Assembly: GCA_049890115.1 (NCBI GenBank)
Contig: JBMHCC010000049.1
Coordinates: 1-60,175 of the forward strand
DNA from: UBA685 sp049890115
GTDB lineage: Bacteria; Pseudomonadota; Alphaproteobacteria; Puniceispirillales; Puniceispirillaceae
Direction: 5' to 3'
Length of the DNA stretch: 60,175 nt
Part shown: positions 18,950-27,650 of the stretch, piece by piece
Position numbering within the stretch: the first letter of the stretch is position 1
Layout of the letters: the number at the start of each line of letters is the position of its first letter
Notes under the pieces: generated by a model
Told to the model about the DNA's origin: nothing
Seen by the model: the letters and a program-made list of their open reading frames with translations, nothing else
Database searches by the model: none
Position numbers and translations under genes: made by a program

Positions 18950-18987
18950 CAAAAAAGAGGCAGGATCTAGGCAAAGACCCTGCCCCT
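18950..18987 (-). terminator. Intrinsic terminator after hflC
   Basis: The arms at 18956-18967 and 18976-18987 pair over 12 positions (two G-U) with an 8-base loop. Read on the minus strand they are followed by six T (18951-18956). It separates hflKC from degP, so degP probably has its own promoter. Confidence 0.8.
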
Positions 18988-19005
18988 TTGATTTTAATTC
19001 AGCTG

Positions 19006-19878
19006 TTACTGGCCGCCATCTTTATCTTTAAAGAAGCGGAAGAAGCTGCTGTCAGGTGACAACACCATAGATGTTGGGGCTTCACCGATTGATTTGCGAT
19101 ACGCTTCCATAGAACGATAGAACGCAAAGAACTCTTCGTCTTTGCCAAAGCTATCAGCATAGATGCTAATGGCCTGACTATCGCCAGAACCGCGCAATTC
19201 TTGAGCCTCTTTAGCGGCTTCAGCTAGGATCACAGTACGTGTCTTTTCAGCATCAGCTCTAATCTTCTGAGCTTCTTCTTCACCTGTTGCGCGAAACTCT
19301 TTGGCTTCTCTTTCACGTTCAGATTTCATTCTGTTAAAGATGTTCTGAGACGTTGCTGTTGGATAATCAGCACGGCGCAAACGCACATCAATAATCTCAA
19401 TGCCAAGAGAGGTCACAGAGCGTTCCACCTCATCACGGATTGAGCCGTTAATTGTTTCACGTTCACCAGTCAAAATCGAGGCAAGTGTCTCACCACCTAA
19501 TACGCGGCGAACGGATGAATCAATAATTGATTCCAATCGTGCTCTGGCGCCGATTTCATTTCTGACTGTTTGGAAGAATAACAGCGGATCATTAATGCGA
19601 TATCTGGCATAAGCATCAACCTGGAGACGTTTCTGGTCAGCTAGAATGACCTCTTCATTATCCTGTGGGATAAGGCTAAGGACACGCTGTTCATAATACA
19701 GAACATCTTGGATGAATGGCAGTTTAAAGGCCAAACCTGGTTCTTGGATGATGCGCTTTGGTTCACCAAATTGCAGCACCAAAGCCTGCTGGCGTTGATT
19801 AACAGTGAACACTGATGACATCAGGCCAAATAGAATAACCACGCCGACAAGCAAAGAGATATTACGAGACAGTTTCAT
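19006..19878 (-). CDS. hflC: FtsH modulator HflC (SPFH family)
   Basis: With HflK it forms a large inner-membrane cage around the FtsH protease, facing the periplasm, and adjusts which membrane proteins are degraded. The 290 residues start with one N-terminal membrane segment (about 7-25), then an SPFH/band 7 domain (FTVNQRQQALVLQFGEPKRIIQEPGL, ARYRINDPLLFF, DVRLRRADYP) and a long Ala/Glu-rich helix (SEREREAKEFRATGEEEAQKIRADAEKTR). The length is normal. The start lies one base after the hflK stop, so the two are translationally coupled. A strong terminator follows. Confidence 0.95.
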   Translation of the reverse strand: MKLSRNISLLVGVVILFGLMSSVFTVNQRQQALVLQFGEPKRIIQEPGLAFKLPFIQDVLYYEQRVLSLIPQDNEEVILADQKRLQVDAYARYRINDPLLFFQTVRNEIGARARLESIIDSSVRRVLGGETLASILTGERETINGSIRDEVERSVTSLGIEIIDVRLRRADYPTATSQNIFNRMKSEREREAKEFRATGEEEAQKIRADAEKTRTVILAEAAKEAQELRGSGDSQAISIYADSFGKDEEFFAFYRSMEAYRKSIGEAPTSMVLSPDSSFFRFFKDKDGGQ

Positions 19879-19879
19879 T

Positions 19880-21004
19880 TTAACGACCCTCCCCTTGATT
19901 GCTGCGCTTTAGTTCCTGCAAAGGCAGATATGGCACAACACCATTACCATCATCATCAATGATGACTTTTTCAATATTGGAATAGACATTTTCAATGGTC
20001 TCAATGTAAATCCGCTCTTTTGTCACAGCTGGATTTGCCAAATAGGCTTCATACACCTGATCAAAACGAGACGCATCACCAGATGCACGATTAACAACCT
20101 CTTGCGCATAAGCTTCAGCTTCTGATACCAGCTTTGCGGCCTCACCTCTGGCACGAGGCACAATATCATTGCGGAATGCTTCAGCTTCGTTCTTTAGCCT
20201 ATCTCTATCCTGACGGGCTCTTTGCACATCATTAAAGGCATCAATAACATCAGCAGGTGGGTCAACAGCCAAAAGCTGTACTTCACGCACCCGTACCCCT
20301 GCTTTATATTCATCAAGCAGATCTTGCAGTTTTTGACGAACTGATATCTGGACGTTTTGACGCCCTTCTGTCAGCACCGTTTGAATAGCAGTCTGGCCGA
20401 TAATTTCTCGCATCACAGCTTCAGCAGCGACTTTGATAGTCTCATCCGGATCAGCCAAATTAAACAGATAAGCACCTGCATCAGCAATCCGCCAAAATAC
20501 CACAAAATCAATATCAACGATATTTTCATCACCCGTAATCATCTGGCTTTCATCAGCGATATCACGGCGTGATGCTGATCTGCCTTGGACATCGCGGAAA
20601 CCAATTTCGAGACGATTATCTCTGGTAACCTCTGGTGTCAGCACTGATTCAATCGGGGAAGGCAAATGATAATGCAGACCTGGTGATGTGGTTCTGACCC
20701 ATTCACCAAAGCGCAGAACAACGCCCTGCTGTTGTGGGTTTACACGATAAAATCCAGTTAATGCCCACCCTGCCAAAAGCAAGATTAACAGCAAGATGAT
20801 GGCACGGCTTGAACCACCACCACCTGGCAAGAAACGACCATAGCGGCGCCTCATATCTGACATTAATTTATCGAATTCTGGCGGACGTGGTCTGTTTGGA
20901 CCCTGACCTTGACCACCACCCCACGGATTTTGTCCGCCAGGGCCTTGTGGGCCACCGCCCCATGGTCCTTGGTTATTACCACCGCCTTGATTATTCCAGG
21001 GCAT
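19880..21004 (-). CDS. hflK: FtsH modulator HflK (SPFH family)
   Basis: Partner of HflC in the HflKC-FtsH complex. The 374 residues begin with a Gly/Asn/Pro-rich cytoplasmic tail (about 1-45, with repeated GGG, GPGGQNPWGGG), then one membrane span (about 66-84), the SPFH domain (YRVNPQQQGVVLRFGEWVRTTSPGLHYHLPSPIE) and a helical tail. A frame extension to 21022 exists, but GAGGAG just before ATG 21004 fixes the start, and MPWNNQGGG is the typical HflK opening. It is the first gene of hflKC and diverges from mrp. Confidence 0.95.
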   Translation of the reverse strand: MPWNNQGGGNNQGPWGGGPQGPGGQNPWGGGQGQGPNRPRPPEFDKLMSDMRRRYGRFLPGGGGSSRAIILLLILLLAGWALTGFYRVNPQQQGVVLRFGEWVRTTSPGLHYHLPSPIESVLTPEVTRDNRLEIGFRDVQGRSASRRDIADESQMITGDENIVDIDFVVFWRIADAGAYLFNLADPDETIKVAAEAVMREIIGQTAIQTVLTEGRQNVQISVRQKLQDLLDEYKAGVRVREVQLLAVDPPADVIDAFNDVQRARQDRDRLKNEAEAFRNDIVPRARGEAAKLVSEAEAYAQEVVNRASGDASRFDQVYEAYLANPAVTKERIYIETIENVYSNIEKVIIDDDGNGVVPYLPLQELKRSNQGEGR

Positions 21005-21039
21005 TCGCCTCTCCTCAATCATCTATGGTAAGAGAAATT

Positions 21040-21048
21040 ATTATAACA
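21040..21048 (-). promoter_or_regulatory. Possible extended -10 promoter of hflKC
   Basis: The minus strand reads TGTTATAAT, a perfect extended -10 (TGnTATAAT), about 36 bases upstream of the hflK start. No good -35 is visible, which is typical for extended -10 promoters. Confidence 0.4.
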
Positions 21049-21164
21049 ACTCTGTGCATATCAGCTAGTTTAAATCTGAAAAGGTTGCCATTCGGCTTAC
21101 TTACATCTATCTGATAGCACAATACACCCTAAAGATATTTGACCTCCAAACAGGAATTTCAAGA

Positions 21165-22256
21165 ATGGCCAACCAATTAAACGAAGAAAAAATCATCGAA
21201 ATGCTAGATTCTTTGAAAAAAGAGGATGGCAGCCGCCTTTTGGACGTCAAAAAAGTATCTGGTGTTATCATAAAAGATGGCAATATTGGATTCACGCTTG
21301 AAATTGATACCCAAGATGCACCACATGCCAAAGCCATTCAAAAACAATGTGAGACGGCTTTGCTAACCTTGCCAGGTGCGCTTTCAGCAACCGCCATGCT
21401 AACAGCTCATCGCCCAGCACAGCAAACGCCTAACCAGCAGAACACACAACCACAAAATAAAGCCACTTTAAAACCTGCCAAGAATATTATTGCCGTGGCA
21501 TCTGGCAAGGGCGGGGTTGGCAAATCAACCACCTCAATTAATCTTGCATTGGCATTACAGCAAAAGGGGATGCGTGTTGGCATCTTGGATGCTGATATTT
21601 ATGGCCCCTCTTTACCACGTCTTATTGGTCAGAATCGCAAGCCACAAACACAAGATAAAAAGTTGCTCCCGATTGAGGCTTGGGGGCTTCAAACCATGTC
21701 CATCGGCTATTTGGTAGCAGAAGATTCGCCAACCATCTGGCGCGGCCCTATGGTGATGTCAGCCCTAGAGCAGATGTTACGTGATGTCGCATGGGATGGG
21801 CTGGATGTGCTTATCATTGATATGCCACCAGGTACAGGTGATGCACAGCTTACCTTGTCCCAACGAGCTGAATTAGCAGGTGCTGTTATTGTATCAACAC
21901 CACAAGATTTGGCGCTTATTGATGCGCGCAAAGGCTTAAATATGTTCTTGAAGGTGAATGTGCCTGTATTAGGGCTGATTGAGAATATGAGCCATTTTAC
22001 GTGCCCATCATGTGGTGAGCGTTCCGATATTTTCGGCACAGGCGGCGCCAAAAGAGAAGCTGAGAAACTTGGCATGCCCTTTTTAGGGGAAATCCCGCTG
22101 CAAATGGCTATTCGGGAAACATCAGATGATGGTACGCCGATTGTGGCAAGCCAGCCAGATAGCGCACCAGCAAAAGCCTATCAGGCAATTGCCGAAACAT
22201 TATTAGCATCACTTCAGACAGCAGCTCCAAAAACACCGCAAATTATTATTGAGTAG
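21165..22256 (+). CDS. mrp: Mrp/ApbC-type iron-sulfur cluster carrier ATPase
   Basis: Cytoplasmic P-loop protein that binds and passes on Fe-S clusters. The 363 residues have an N-terminal MIP18-like domain (about 1-85), a linker rich in Gln, Asn and Pro (about 86-105), then the ParA/MinD-like ATPase core. The core has a deviant Walker A GKGGVGKST near residue 112, the DADIYGPS motif, IDMPPGTGDAQLTLSQ, and the cluster-binding CxxC in HFTCPSCGE. This order and length match Mrp. It diverges from hflK across about 160 bases and overlaps convergent folA by 11 bases at the stop codons. Confidence 0.95.
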   Translation: MANQLNEEKIIEMLDSLKKEDGSRLLDVKKVSGVIIKDGNIGFTLEIDTQDAPHAKAIQKQCETALLTLPGALSATAMLTAHRPAQQTPNQQNTQPQNKATLKPAKNIIAVASGKGGVGKSTTSINLALALQQKGMRVGILDADIYGPSLPRLIGQNRKPQTQDKKLLPIEAWGLQTMSIGYLVAEDSPTIWRGPMVMSALEQMLRDVAWDGLDVLIIDMPPGTGDAQLTLSQRAELAGAVIVSTPQDLALIDARKGLNMFLKVNVPVLGLIENMSHFTCPSCGERSDIFGTGGAKREAEKLGMPFLGEIPLQMAIRETSDDGTPIVASQPDSAPAKAYQAIAETLLASLQTAAPKTPQIIIE

Positions 22257-22782
22257 CAGCTAGCCTCTCATAGCGCAGAAAACGGTGGGATGGCACATCA
22301 TCTGTGGCAGCCACCTCTTCTGATGCTGCTAGCTGAAAAGCACTTTGGTCAAATTCAGGGAATATGGCTGGCCCATCTGGCGCAAGGTTAACCTCAGTCA
22401 TTTCAATAACATCACAGTGGGCCAGCCCAAGCTGATAAATCTGACCACCACCAAATAAGATAATGCGATTTTCACCACTATCTTGTTCTGCCAGCCAGTT
22501 TTCAGAAGCAGCGATAGCCTCATCAAAGCTATGGACAATAATCGCCCCCTCTGCCTGCCAGTTTTTATCTCTGGTTAGCACAATACTAGCGCGTCCTGGC
22601 AAAGGCCTGCCAATCGAATCCCATGTTTTGCGCCCCATAATCAAAGGGCACCCCATAGTTAACTGTTTGACACGGCGCAAATCACCTGGCAAATGCCATA
22701 ATAAATCATTGCCATCACCAATGACACGATTAGCTGCCATCGCAACAACAGCTACCATTTGATAATTTTTATGTTGGGTCAT
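22246..22782 (-). CDS. folA: Dihydrofolate reductase
   Basis: Regenerates tetrahydrofolate with NADPH after thymidylate synthesis; cytoplasmic. The 178 residues contain the Met20-loop region AANRVIGDGNDLLWHLPGDLRRVKQLTMG, then IMGRKTWDSIGRPLPGR, the cofactor site IILFGGGQIYQLGL and the late TEVNLAPDGPAIFPEF. The catalytic acid is the Asp in LPGDLRR. It lies 12 bases after thyA in the same direction, the classic thyA-folA pair in which one enzyme consumes and the other restores the folate cofactor. Its 3' end overlaps mrp by 11 bases. There is no sign of trimethoprim-resistant DHFR types. Confidence 0.96.
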   Translation of the reverse strand: MTQHKNYQMVAVVAMAANRVIGDGNDLLWHLPGDLRRVKQLTMGCPLIMGRKTWDSIGRPLPGRASIVLTRDKNWQAEGAIIVHSFDEAIAASENWLAEQDSGENRIILFGGGQIYQLGLAHCDVIEMTEVNLAPDGPAIFPEFDQSAFQLAASEEVAATDDVPSHRFLRYERLAATQ

Positions 22783-22794
22783 TTATCAACTCTA

Positions 22795-23589
22795 TTAAAC
22801 AGCGATAGGTGCTTTGATAGTGGGAGCAGCTTCGTAATTGATGATTTCAAAATGTTCAAATCTGAAATCTTCCAACCTATCTGGCGGATTATGCATTAGC
22901 AGTTGCGGCAATGCGCCAGGTGTGCGGCCAAGCTGTTCTTCGGCCTGCGCAAAATGATTGCTATAAAGATGTGCATCACCCAATGTATGGACAAAATCAC
23001 CTGGTTTTAGGCCACAAACATGCGCAATCATGTGAGTTAATAACGCATAGGATGCGATATTAAATGGCACCCCTAAAAAGATATCAGCTGAACGTTGATA
23101 AAGCTGGCATGATAATTTGCCATTGGCGACATGAAACTGAAACAGACAATGGCAAGGTGGCAATGCCATATCAGGAACATCTGCTGGGTTCCATGCTGAC
23201 AGGATCAGCCGCCGCGATTCTGGTGTGGTCTTAATCATTTCAATCAGCTGGCCAAGCTGATCAATCTGCCTGTTATCTGGTGCTTGCCAGCTGCGCCATT
23301 GTTTGCCATAGACAGGTCCCAAATCACCATTTTCATCAGCCCATTCATCCCAAATAGTAACGCCATTTTCTGTAAGATAGCGGATATTTGTATCACCTTG
23401 GATAAACCATAATAATTCATGGATGATTGATCTGATATGCAGTTTTTTGGTAGTCAGTAACGGAAACCCATCTGCCAGATCAAAGCGCATCTGATAACCA
23501 AAAACAGATCTTGTGCCTGTGCCTGTGCGATCTTGTCTGTCAACGCCCTGAGCAAGGACATGAGATAATAAATCAAGATAGTGACGCAT
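22795..23589 (-). CDS. thyA: Thymidylate synthase (ThyA type)
   Basis: Methylates dUMP to dTMP using methylenetetrahydrofolate; cytoplasmic homodimer. Motifs include DRTGTGTRSVFGYQMRFDL, FPLLTTKKLHIRSIIHELLWF, the active-site Cys in ALPPCHCLFQF, and CQLYQRSADIFLGVPFNIASYALL. The C-terminus PTIKAPIAV is standard. Choosing ATG 23589 (MRHYLDLL) gives 264 residues, the same as E. coli ThyA. The frame is open 15 bases further to ATG 23604, but GGAG stands 9 bases before 23589. It is followed by folA, and upstream on the other strand is ssrA. The flavin-dependent ThyX alternative is excluded by sequence. Confidence 0.97.
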   Translation of the reverse strand: MRHYLDLLSHVLAQGVDRQDRTGTGTRSVFGYQMRFDLADGFPLLTTKKLHIRSIIHELLWFIQGDTNIRYLTENGVTIWDEWADENGDLGPVYGKQWRSWQAPDNRQIDQLGQLIEMIKTTPESRRLILSAWNPADVPDMALPPCHCLFQFHVANGKLSCQLYQRSADIFLGVPFNIASYALLTHMIAHVCGLKPGDFVHTLGDAHLYSNHFAQAEEQLGRTPGALPQLLMHNPPDRLEDFRFEHFEIINYEAAPTIKAPIAV

Positions 23590-23691
23590 GACAGATGGCT
23601 CCATTTTCCGTAATTGCTCTGTAAAATAGCATAGTTGACCTCTTTGACCATAACCATCTTTTATAATCCAAAGCAGATATCAGTGAAAAGG

Positions 23692-23721
23692 CTTTAATTG
23701 TGTTCAAGACAAGCCTATATT
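23692..23721 (+). promoter_or_regulatory. Possible promoter of ssrA
   Basis: A -10-like TATATT is seen at 23716-23721. A poor -35-like TTTAAT lies 17-18 bases before it. The implied start near 23728 agrees with where the acceptor part of the tmRNA should begin, ahead of its first helix. Confidence 0.35.
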
Positions 23722-23727
23722 AACCAT

Positions 23728-24064
23728 GTCGGCTTGTCCGACTATGACGATAAACATGCAGTGAAATAAGCAGAGCGGACCCGGGGGCGGTACCCGGCGC
23801 CTCCACCATCTTTTTGCAATTCTTTTGCCTGCCATTAGAACCGCAAAATCACTTACGGGGGCGAAATAGGATCGACGCATGTGGTAAAGGCTGTATTTTC
23901 GTTCGGTATGGTACCCGCCGTTATCGGGCCATGTAGTAGTTGCAAATGACAACACTGCTCCGGTTGCTGTTGCTGCTTAATGCGGCCGCAAAGACCATTT
24001 TAAAGCCCTATCCGCTTGAGCTCGGATAGGCGGGGTTCGGGGCGCACCTGGCAACAGAAGCGTT
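23728..24064 (+). ncRNA. ssrA: tmRNA, circularly permuted two-piece form
   Basis: Rescues stalled ribosomes and tags the unfinished protein for proteolysis. The acceptor part comes first and ends in CGCCTCCACCA (CCA at 23806-23808), with a CCGGG/CCCGG T-stem. The coding part starts at 23857 with GGGGGCGAAATAGGATCGAC. The 7-bp acceptor stem pairs GGGGGCG (23857-23863) with CGCCTCC (23798-23804), and helix P2 pairs GCATGT (23877-23882) with ACATGC (23754-23759). The 48 bases between are presumably excised. The tag frame at 23942-23980 reads ANDNTAPVAVAA-stop. This order is the known alphaproteobacterial permuted arrangement. Outer ends are estimates. sspB follows directly. Confidence 0.95.
23942..23980 (+). 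other. tmRNA tag-peptide reading frame
   Basis: Starting at the resume codon GCA, the frame encodes ANDNTAPVAVAA and ends in TAA. The AND(N) start is the SspB/ClpX contact side, and the final VAVAA with its terminal Ala-Ala is the ClpX/ClpP degron expected in alphaproteobacteria. The alanine charged on the tmRNA is added in front. Confidence 0.9.
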
Positions 24065-24103
24065 CCACTTTTTAATTGGGACAAACGGCAAAGTGGCGCT
24101 TTT
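24056..24103 (+). terminator. Hairpin at the 3' end of ssrA, probable terminator
   Basis: CCACTTT (24065-24071) pairs with AAAGTGG further down, extended by GCG/CGC across a small internal loop, then TTTT follows. The hairpin ends about 10 bases before the sspB start codon, so transcription may be only partly stopped there and some read-through into sspB is possible. Confidence 0.6.
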
Positions 24104-24112
24104 GGGGGAATA

Positions 24113-24628
24113 ATGACAGACGATAATCAGGATAATACCGGTATCAATTACGAATTATTGGTTGAAGATTCCCTGCGTAATGTGGTTCGCGGTGCATTGA
24201 CAATCGCTGAACATGCTGGTCTGCCAGGTGATGCGCATTTCTATATCACATTCAAATCCACGCATCCTGGTGCTGAGGTCAACCCTGATTTGGTCACTGA
24301 TGATAATGGTGAGCTAACCATCGTCTTGCAGCATCAATTTTGGGATTTGACTGTCCGTGAGGATTTTTTCTCTGTCACCCTGTCTTTTTCAGGCAAGCCT
24401 GAAAATCTGATTGTCCCATTTTCTGCTGTTACACAATTCTCTGATCCATCAGCTGGTTTCGGCCTGCAATTTGGCGTCATTGATGATAATGAAGATGGCG
24501 ACCAAGAAGATGGTGAAGATGATGCAAAGAGCAATCTTGTTGCCCTAGAACATGATAAGCCAGACGATGATACAAGTGCTGAAATTGTCTCATTAGATAG
24601 TTTCCGCAATAAACCATCATCTGACTAG
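24113..24628 (+). CDS. sspB: SspB-type ClpXP adaptor for ssrA-tagged proteins (alpha class)
   Basis: Binds the ssrA tag and delivers tagged proteins to the ClpXP protease. The 171 residues begin with a helix (INYELLVEDSLRNVVRGALTIAEHAGL), then an Sm-like beta domain (HFYITFKSTHPGAEVNP, ELTIVLQHQFWDLTV, FFSVTLSFSGKPENLIVPFSAVTQFSDPS, GFGLQFG). An acidic, disordered linker (about 124-145) and a short C-terminal hydrophobic tail (AEIVSLDSFR) follow; in SspB the tail is the ClpX-binding module. This matches the alpha-type SspB studied in Caulobacter. GGGGG stands 4 bases before the ATG. It lies just after ssrA, the RNA whose tag it recognises. Confidence 0.92.
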   Translation: MTDDNQDNTGINYELLVEDSLRNVVRGALTIAEHAGLPGDAHFYITFKSTHPGAEVNPDLVTDDNGELTIVLQHQFWDLTVREDFFSVTLSFSGKPENLIVPFSAVTQFSDPSAGFGLQFGVIDDNEDGDQEDGEDDAKSNLVALEHDKPDDDTSAEIVSLDSFRNKPSSD

Positions 24629-24675
24629 CTCACACTGATACCGCCTCAAAACCCTGATAACAAAGACCAAATACC

Positions 24676-26283
24676 ATGTCAGAATTTGCCTACACCCCTT
24701 TATTACCACTTGGCCAAGACACCACAGACTATGAGCTGATTACATCTGAGCATGTCACTGTGACACAGATTGATGGCAAGGATTATATCTCTATCGCACC
24801 AGAGGCTTTAACAACCTTATCAGAGCGTGCGTTTCGTGACATCTCGCACCTATTGCGCTCAGAGCATCTCGGCCAATTACGTGCTATCTTAGATGATCCT
24901 GAAGCGACCAGAAATGACCAATTTGTTGCGCTTGAGATGTTGAAAAATGCCGTCGTCGCATCAGATGGCGTTTTGCCAATGTGTCAGGATACTGGCACCG
25001 CCATCATCTCAGGCACAAGAGGCGCACAGGTCTTAACAGATGGTGATGATGCACGCCATCTATCAAAAGGGGTTTATGATACCTACCAGACCAGTAATTT
25101 GCGCTATTCACAATTGGCCCCGCTATCTTTATTTGAAGAAAAGAACACAGCCAATAATCTGCCAGCGCAAATTGATCTCTATGCTGGCAAAGGTGCTGAA
25201 TATCATTTCACCTTTATTCAAAAAGGTGGAGGGTCTGCTAATAAATCATTTTTATATCAAAAGACCAAAGCTGTCTTGAATGAAGATAGCATGACTGCCT
25301 TTTTGAAAGAGGCCATCATTAATTTGGGCACAGCTGCCTGCCCGCCTTATCATTTAGCAGTGGTCATTGGCGGCACCTCAGCTGAATATACTATGAAAAC
25401 GGTTAAGATGGCATCGACCAAAGGTCTTGATAATTTGCCTACTTCTGGCGATATGACGGGTCATGGCTGGCGCGACCTGGAATGGGAAGAGCGCATTTTA
25501 CAGATGACCAGAGAACTTGGCATTGGCGCCCAATTTGGCGGCAAATATTTCTGTCATGATGTGCGGGTTATCCGACTGCCTCGTCATGGTGCATCTTGTC
25601 CGATTGGGATTGGCGTTTCCTGTTCAGCAGACAGACAAGTCAAAGCAAAAATCACCAAAGACGGGATATTTATCGAAAAGCTAGAAACAGATCCAGCACG
25701 CTTTTTGCCAGATGTCAGCGATGAGGCAGCAGATGATGCTGTCAAAATTGATTTAAATCAGCCAATGGCGGAGATTTTAAAAACACTCAGCCAGCATCCT
25801 GTGAAAACGCGGGTTAGCTTGACAGGACCTTTGATTGTGGCGCGTGATATCGCCCATGCGAAATTAAAAGAGGTTTTGGCTGAAACTGGCAGCTTGCCTG
25901 ATTATATCAAAGATCACCCCGTCTATTATGCTGGCCCTGCTAAAACACCAGATGGGATGGCATCAGGGTCTTTTGGCCCGACCACAGCTGGGCGCATGGA
26001 TTCCTATGTTGATGAATTCCAAGCAGCAGGCGGCTCTATGGTCATGCTTGCCAAAGGCAATCGCTCTGCGGCTGTGCGCAAAGCTTGTGCAACCTATGGC
26101 GGCTTTTATCTTGGCTCGATTGGCGGCGTTGCAGCAAAGCTGGCATTGGAAGCTATCAAAAAGGTCGAGGTGCTTGAATATGCTGAATTAGGCATGGAAG
26201 CTGTCTGGAAAATCGAAGTGGAAGATTTCCCTGCCTTCATCGTAATGGATGATAAGGGCAATGATTTCTTTCAGCTAGATTAG
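24676..26283 (+). CDS. fumA: Class I fumarate hydratase (Fe-S dependent)
   Basis: Interconverts fumarate and malate in the TCA cycle with an oxygen-sensitive [4Fe-4S] cluster; cytoplasmic. The 535 residues hold the N-terminal Fe-S domain, with the likely cluster cysteines in LPMCQDTGTA, GTAACPPYHLAV and IGVSCSADRQVKAK, and the C-terminal swivelling beta domain with DHPVYYAGPAKTP and GSFGPTTAGRMD. The length matches single-chain FumA/FumB (about 548) rather than two-subunit TtdAB-like enzymes. Tartrate dehydratase or mesaconase activity cannot be ruled out by eye. It stands alone after sspB and converges on glcF. Confidence 0.93.
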   Translation: MSEFAYTPLLPLGQDTTDYELITSEHVTVTQIDGKDYISIAPEALTTLSERAFRDISHLLRSEHLGQLRAILDDPEATRNDQFVALEMLKNAVVASDGVLPMCQDTGTAIISGTRGAQVLTDGDDARHLSKGVYDTYQTSNLRYSQLAPLSLFEEKNTANNLPAQIDLYAGKGAEYHFTFIQKGGGSANKSFLYQKTKAVLNEDSMTAFLKEAIINLGTAACPPYHLAVVIGGTSAEYTMKTVKMASTKGLDNLPTSGDMTGHGWRDLEWEERILQMTRELGIGAQFGGKYFCHDVRVIRLPRHGASCPIGIGVSCSADRQVKAKITKDGIFIEKLETDPARFLPDVSDEAADDAVKIDLNQPMAEILKTLSQHPVKTRVSLTGPLIVARDIAHAKLKEVLAETGSLPDYIKDHPVYYAGPAKTPDGMASGSFGPTTAGRMDSYVDEFQAAGGSMVMLAKGNRSAAVRKACATYGGFYLGSIGGVAAKLALEAIKKVEVLEYAELGMEAVWKIEVEDFPAFIVMDDKGNDFFQLD

Positions 26284-26303
26284 TCAGCTGCTCATTTTCA
26301 GTC

Positions 26304-27623
26304 TTATTGCCTTTTTGAATTATTAGCCAAACTATCAGGCAAATTATCAGGTTTATCACCGCCATAGGCCCAGTTTAATAGCTGAATGGTGTGCATAATC
26401 GGCGCTTTTGTTCCAGCAAGCTGGTTAATACAACCAAGATTGCCAGCCACAATCATATCAGCAGCTGTGTCATCTAATGATTTGACTTTGCGTTCTTGTA
26501 ATTGGCCTGCCATATCAGGCTGCAAGACATTATAAACACCAGCTGAGCCGCAACATAAATGGCTATTTTTTGGCTGGCGCACCTGAAATCCAGCATTTTG
26601 CAGAAGCATTTTTGGTGCATCCAGTATTTTCTGGCCATGCTGCAGAGAACATGCGGCATGATAAGCAACAATCTCATCACGTGCTGGCAGAGATTTCAGG
26701 GCATTTAAATTGAACAGATATTCCGTAATATCACGTGATAGCGCTGAAATCTGCTGTGCTTTATCACAATAGGCCTCATCATCTGCTAGCAAATTCACAT
26801 AATCTTTTAATGTTGTACCACAACCTGATGTGTTTACGATAATCGCATCAAGGCCATCTTGTGCGATTTCATCAGCCCAAGCTGATACCGAAGAGCGCAT
26901 CGCCGCCTTCGCGCCTACCTCATCATTAATATGATGTGATAATGCACCGCAACAATAGGCTTTTTGCTTGATGACAACCTCAACACCAATCCTGTTTAGC
27001 AAGGCTATGGTTGCCGCATTAATATCAGGGTCTATGGCACGCTGTGCGCAGCCTGCCAGCAAGGCAACACGCCCTATTTTCGTTGTTTGGGCTGGATAAA
27101 CCGCATCTTGGCTGCCAATTTTATCAAGAGCACGCAAACGTTTTGGTGCCAAAGATAGCATTGCGCGCAATCTGCCAGTGAATAACCCTTTTAAGGGGCG
27201 TGCCAACCATGCCAGGATTAACGCCTTATGAAATAGCCAAGCACGTGGGATGATATATCCCAAAACAGAGCGCAAACTGCGATCCAGGAAATCTCGTTTG
27301 CCATGTGTTTCAATATGATGGCGGCCAATATCGACAAGATGCATATAATCAACCCCTGATGGGCAGGTGGTTGTGCATGATAAACAAGTCAGACATCTAT
27401 CAAGATGATAGGCGGTCTCTTGCGGTGCAATAGGCTCTTCTGCTTCCAGCATATCGCGGATCATCCAGATACGTCCACGCGGGCTATCGCGCTCATCACC
27501 TGTCAGCACAAATGTTGGGCATGTGGCAGTACAAAACCCGCAATGCACACATTTCCGCAAAATATCATCTGCTTGTTGGATAAGCGGGTTGGCAAGCTGT
27601 TCTGGTGTAAAATGAGTTTGCAT
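26304..27623 (-). CDS. glcF: Glycolate oxidase iron-sulfur subunit
   Basis: Electron-transfer subunit of the membrane-associated glycolate oxidase (GlcDEF). The 439 residues start with two 4Fe-4S ferredoxin motifs, CVHCGFCTATCP (from about residue 25) and CLTCLSCTTTCP (from about 78), followed by two CCG domains marked by YCCGALSHH and LCCGSAGVYN. This order and length match GlcF. It lies 27 bases after glcE and closes the glcD-glcE-glcF operon. It converges on fumA with only 20 bases between the stops and no visible terminator. The related lactate-utilisation protein LldE/LutA has only the CCG part. Confidence 0.95.
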   Translation of the reverse strand: MQTHFTPEQLANPLIQQADDILRKCVHCGFCTATCPTFVLTGDERDSPRGRIWMIRDMLEAEEPIAPQETAYHLDRCLTCLSCTTTCPSGVDYMHLVDIGRHHIETHGKRDFLDRSLRSVLGYIIPRAWLFHKALILAWLARPLKGLFTGRLRAMLSLAPKRLRALDKIGSQDAVYPAQTTKIGRVALLAGCAQRAIDPDINAATIALLNRIGVEVVIKQKAYCCGALSHHINDEVGAKAAMRSSVSAWADEIAQDGLDAIIVNTSGCGTTLKDYVNLLADDEAYCDKAQQISALSRDITEYLFNLNALKSLPARDEIVAYHAACSLQHGQKILDAPKMLLQNAGFQVRQPKNSHLCCGSAGVYNVLQPDMAGQLQERKVKSLDDTAADMIVAGNLGCINQLAGTKAPIMHTIQLLNWAYGGDKPDNLPDSLANNSKRQ

Positions 27624-27650
27624 GATGAAGTCTACTTTTTGAAAAAACGC

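Noticed and set aside
23776..23808. T-loop of the tmRNA reads GGCGGTA instead of the tRNA-like TTCGANT, which looked like a defect
   Set aside because: I recall similar unusual T-loops in other alphaproteobacterial permuted tmRNAs, and the acceptor stem and P2 helix pair properly, so I do not call it a broken gene.
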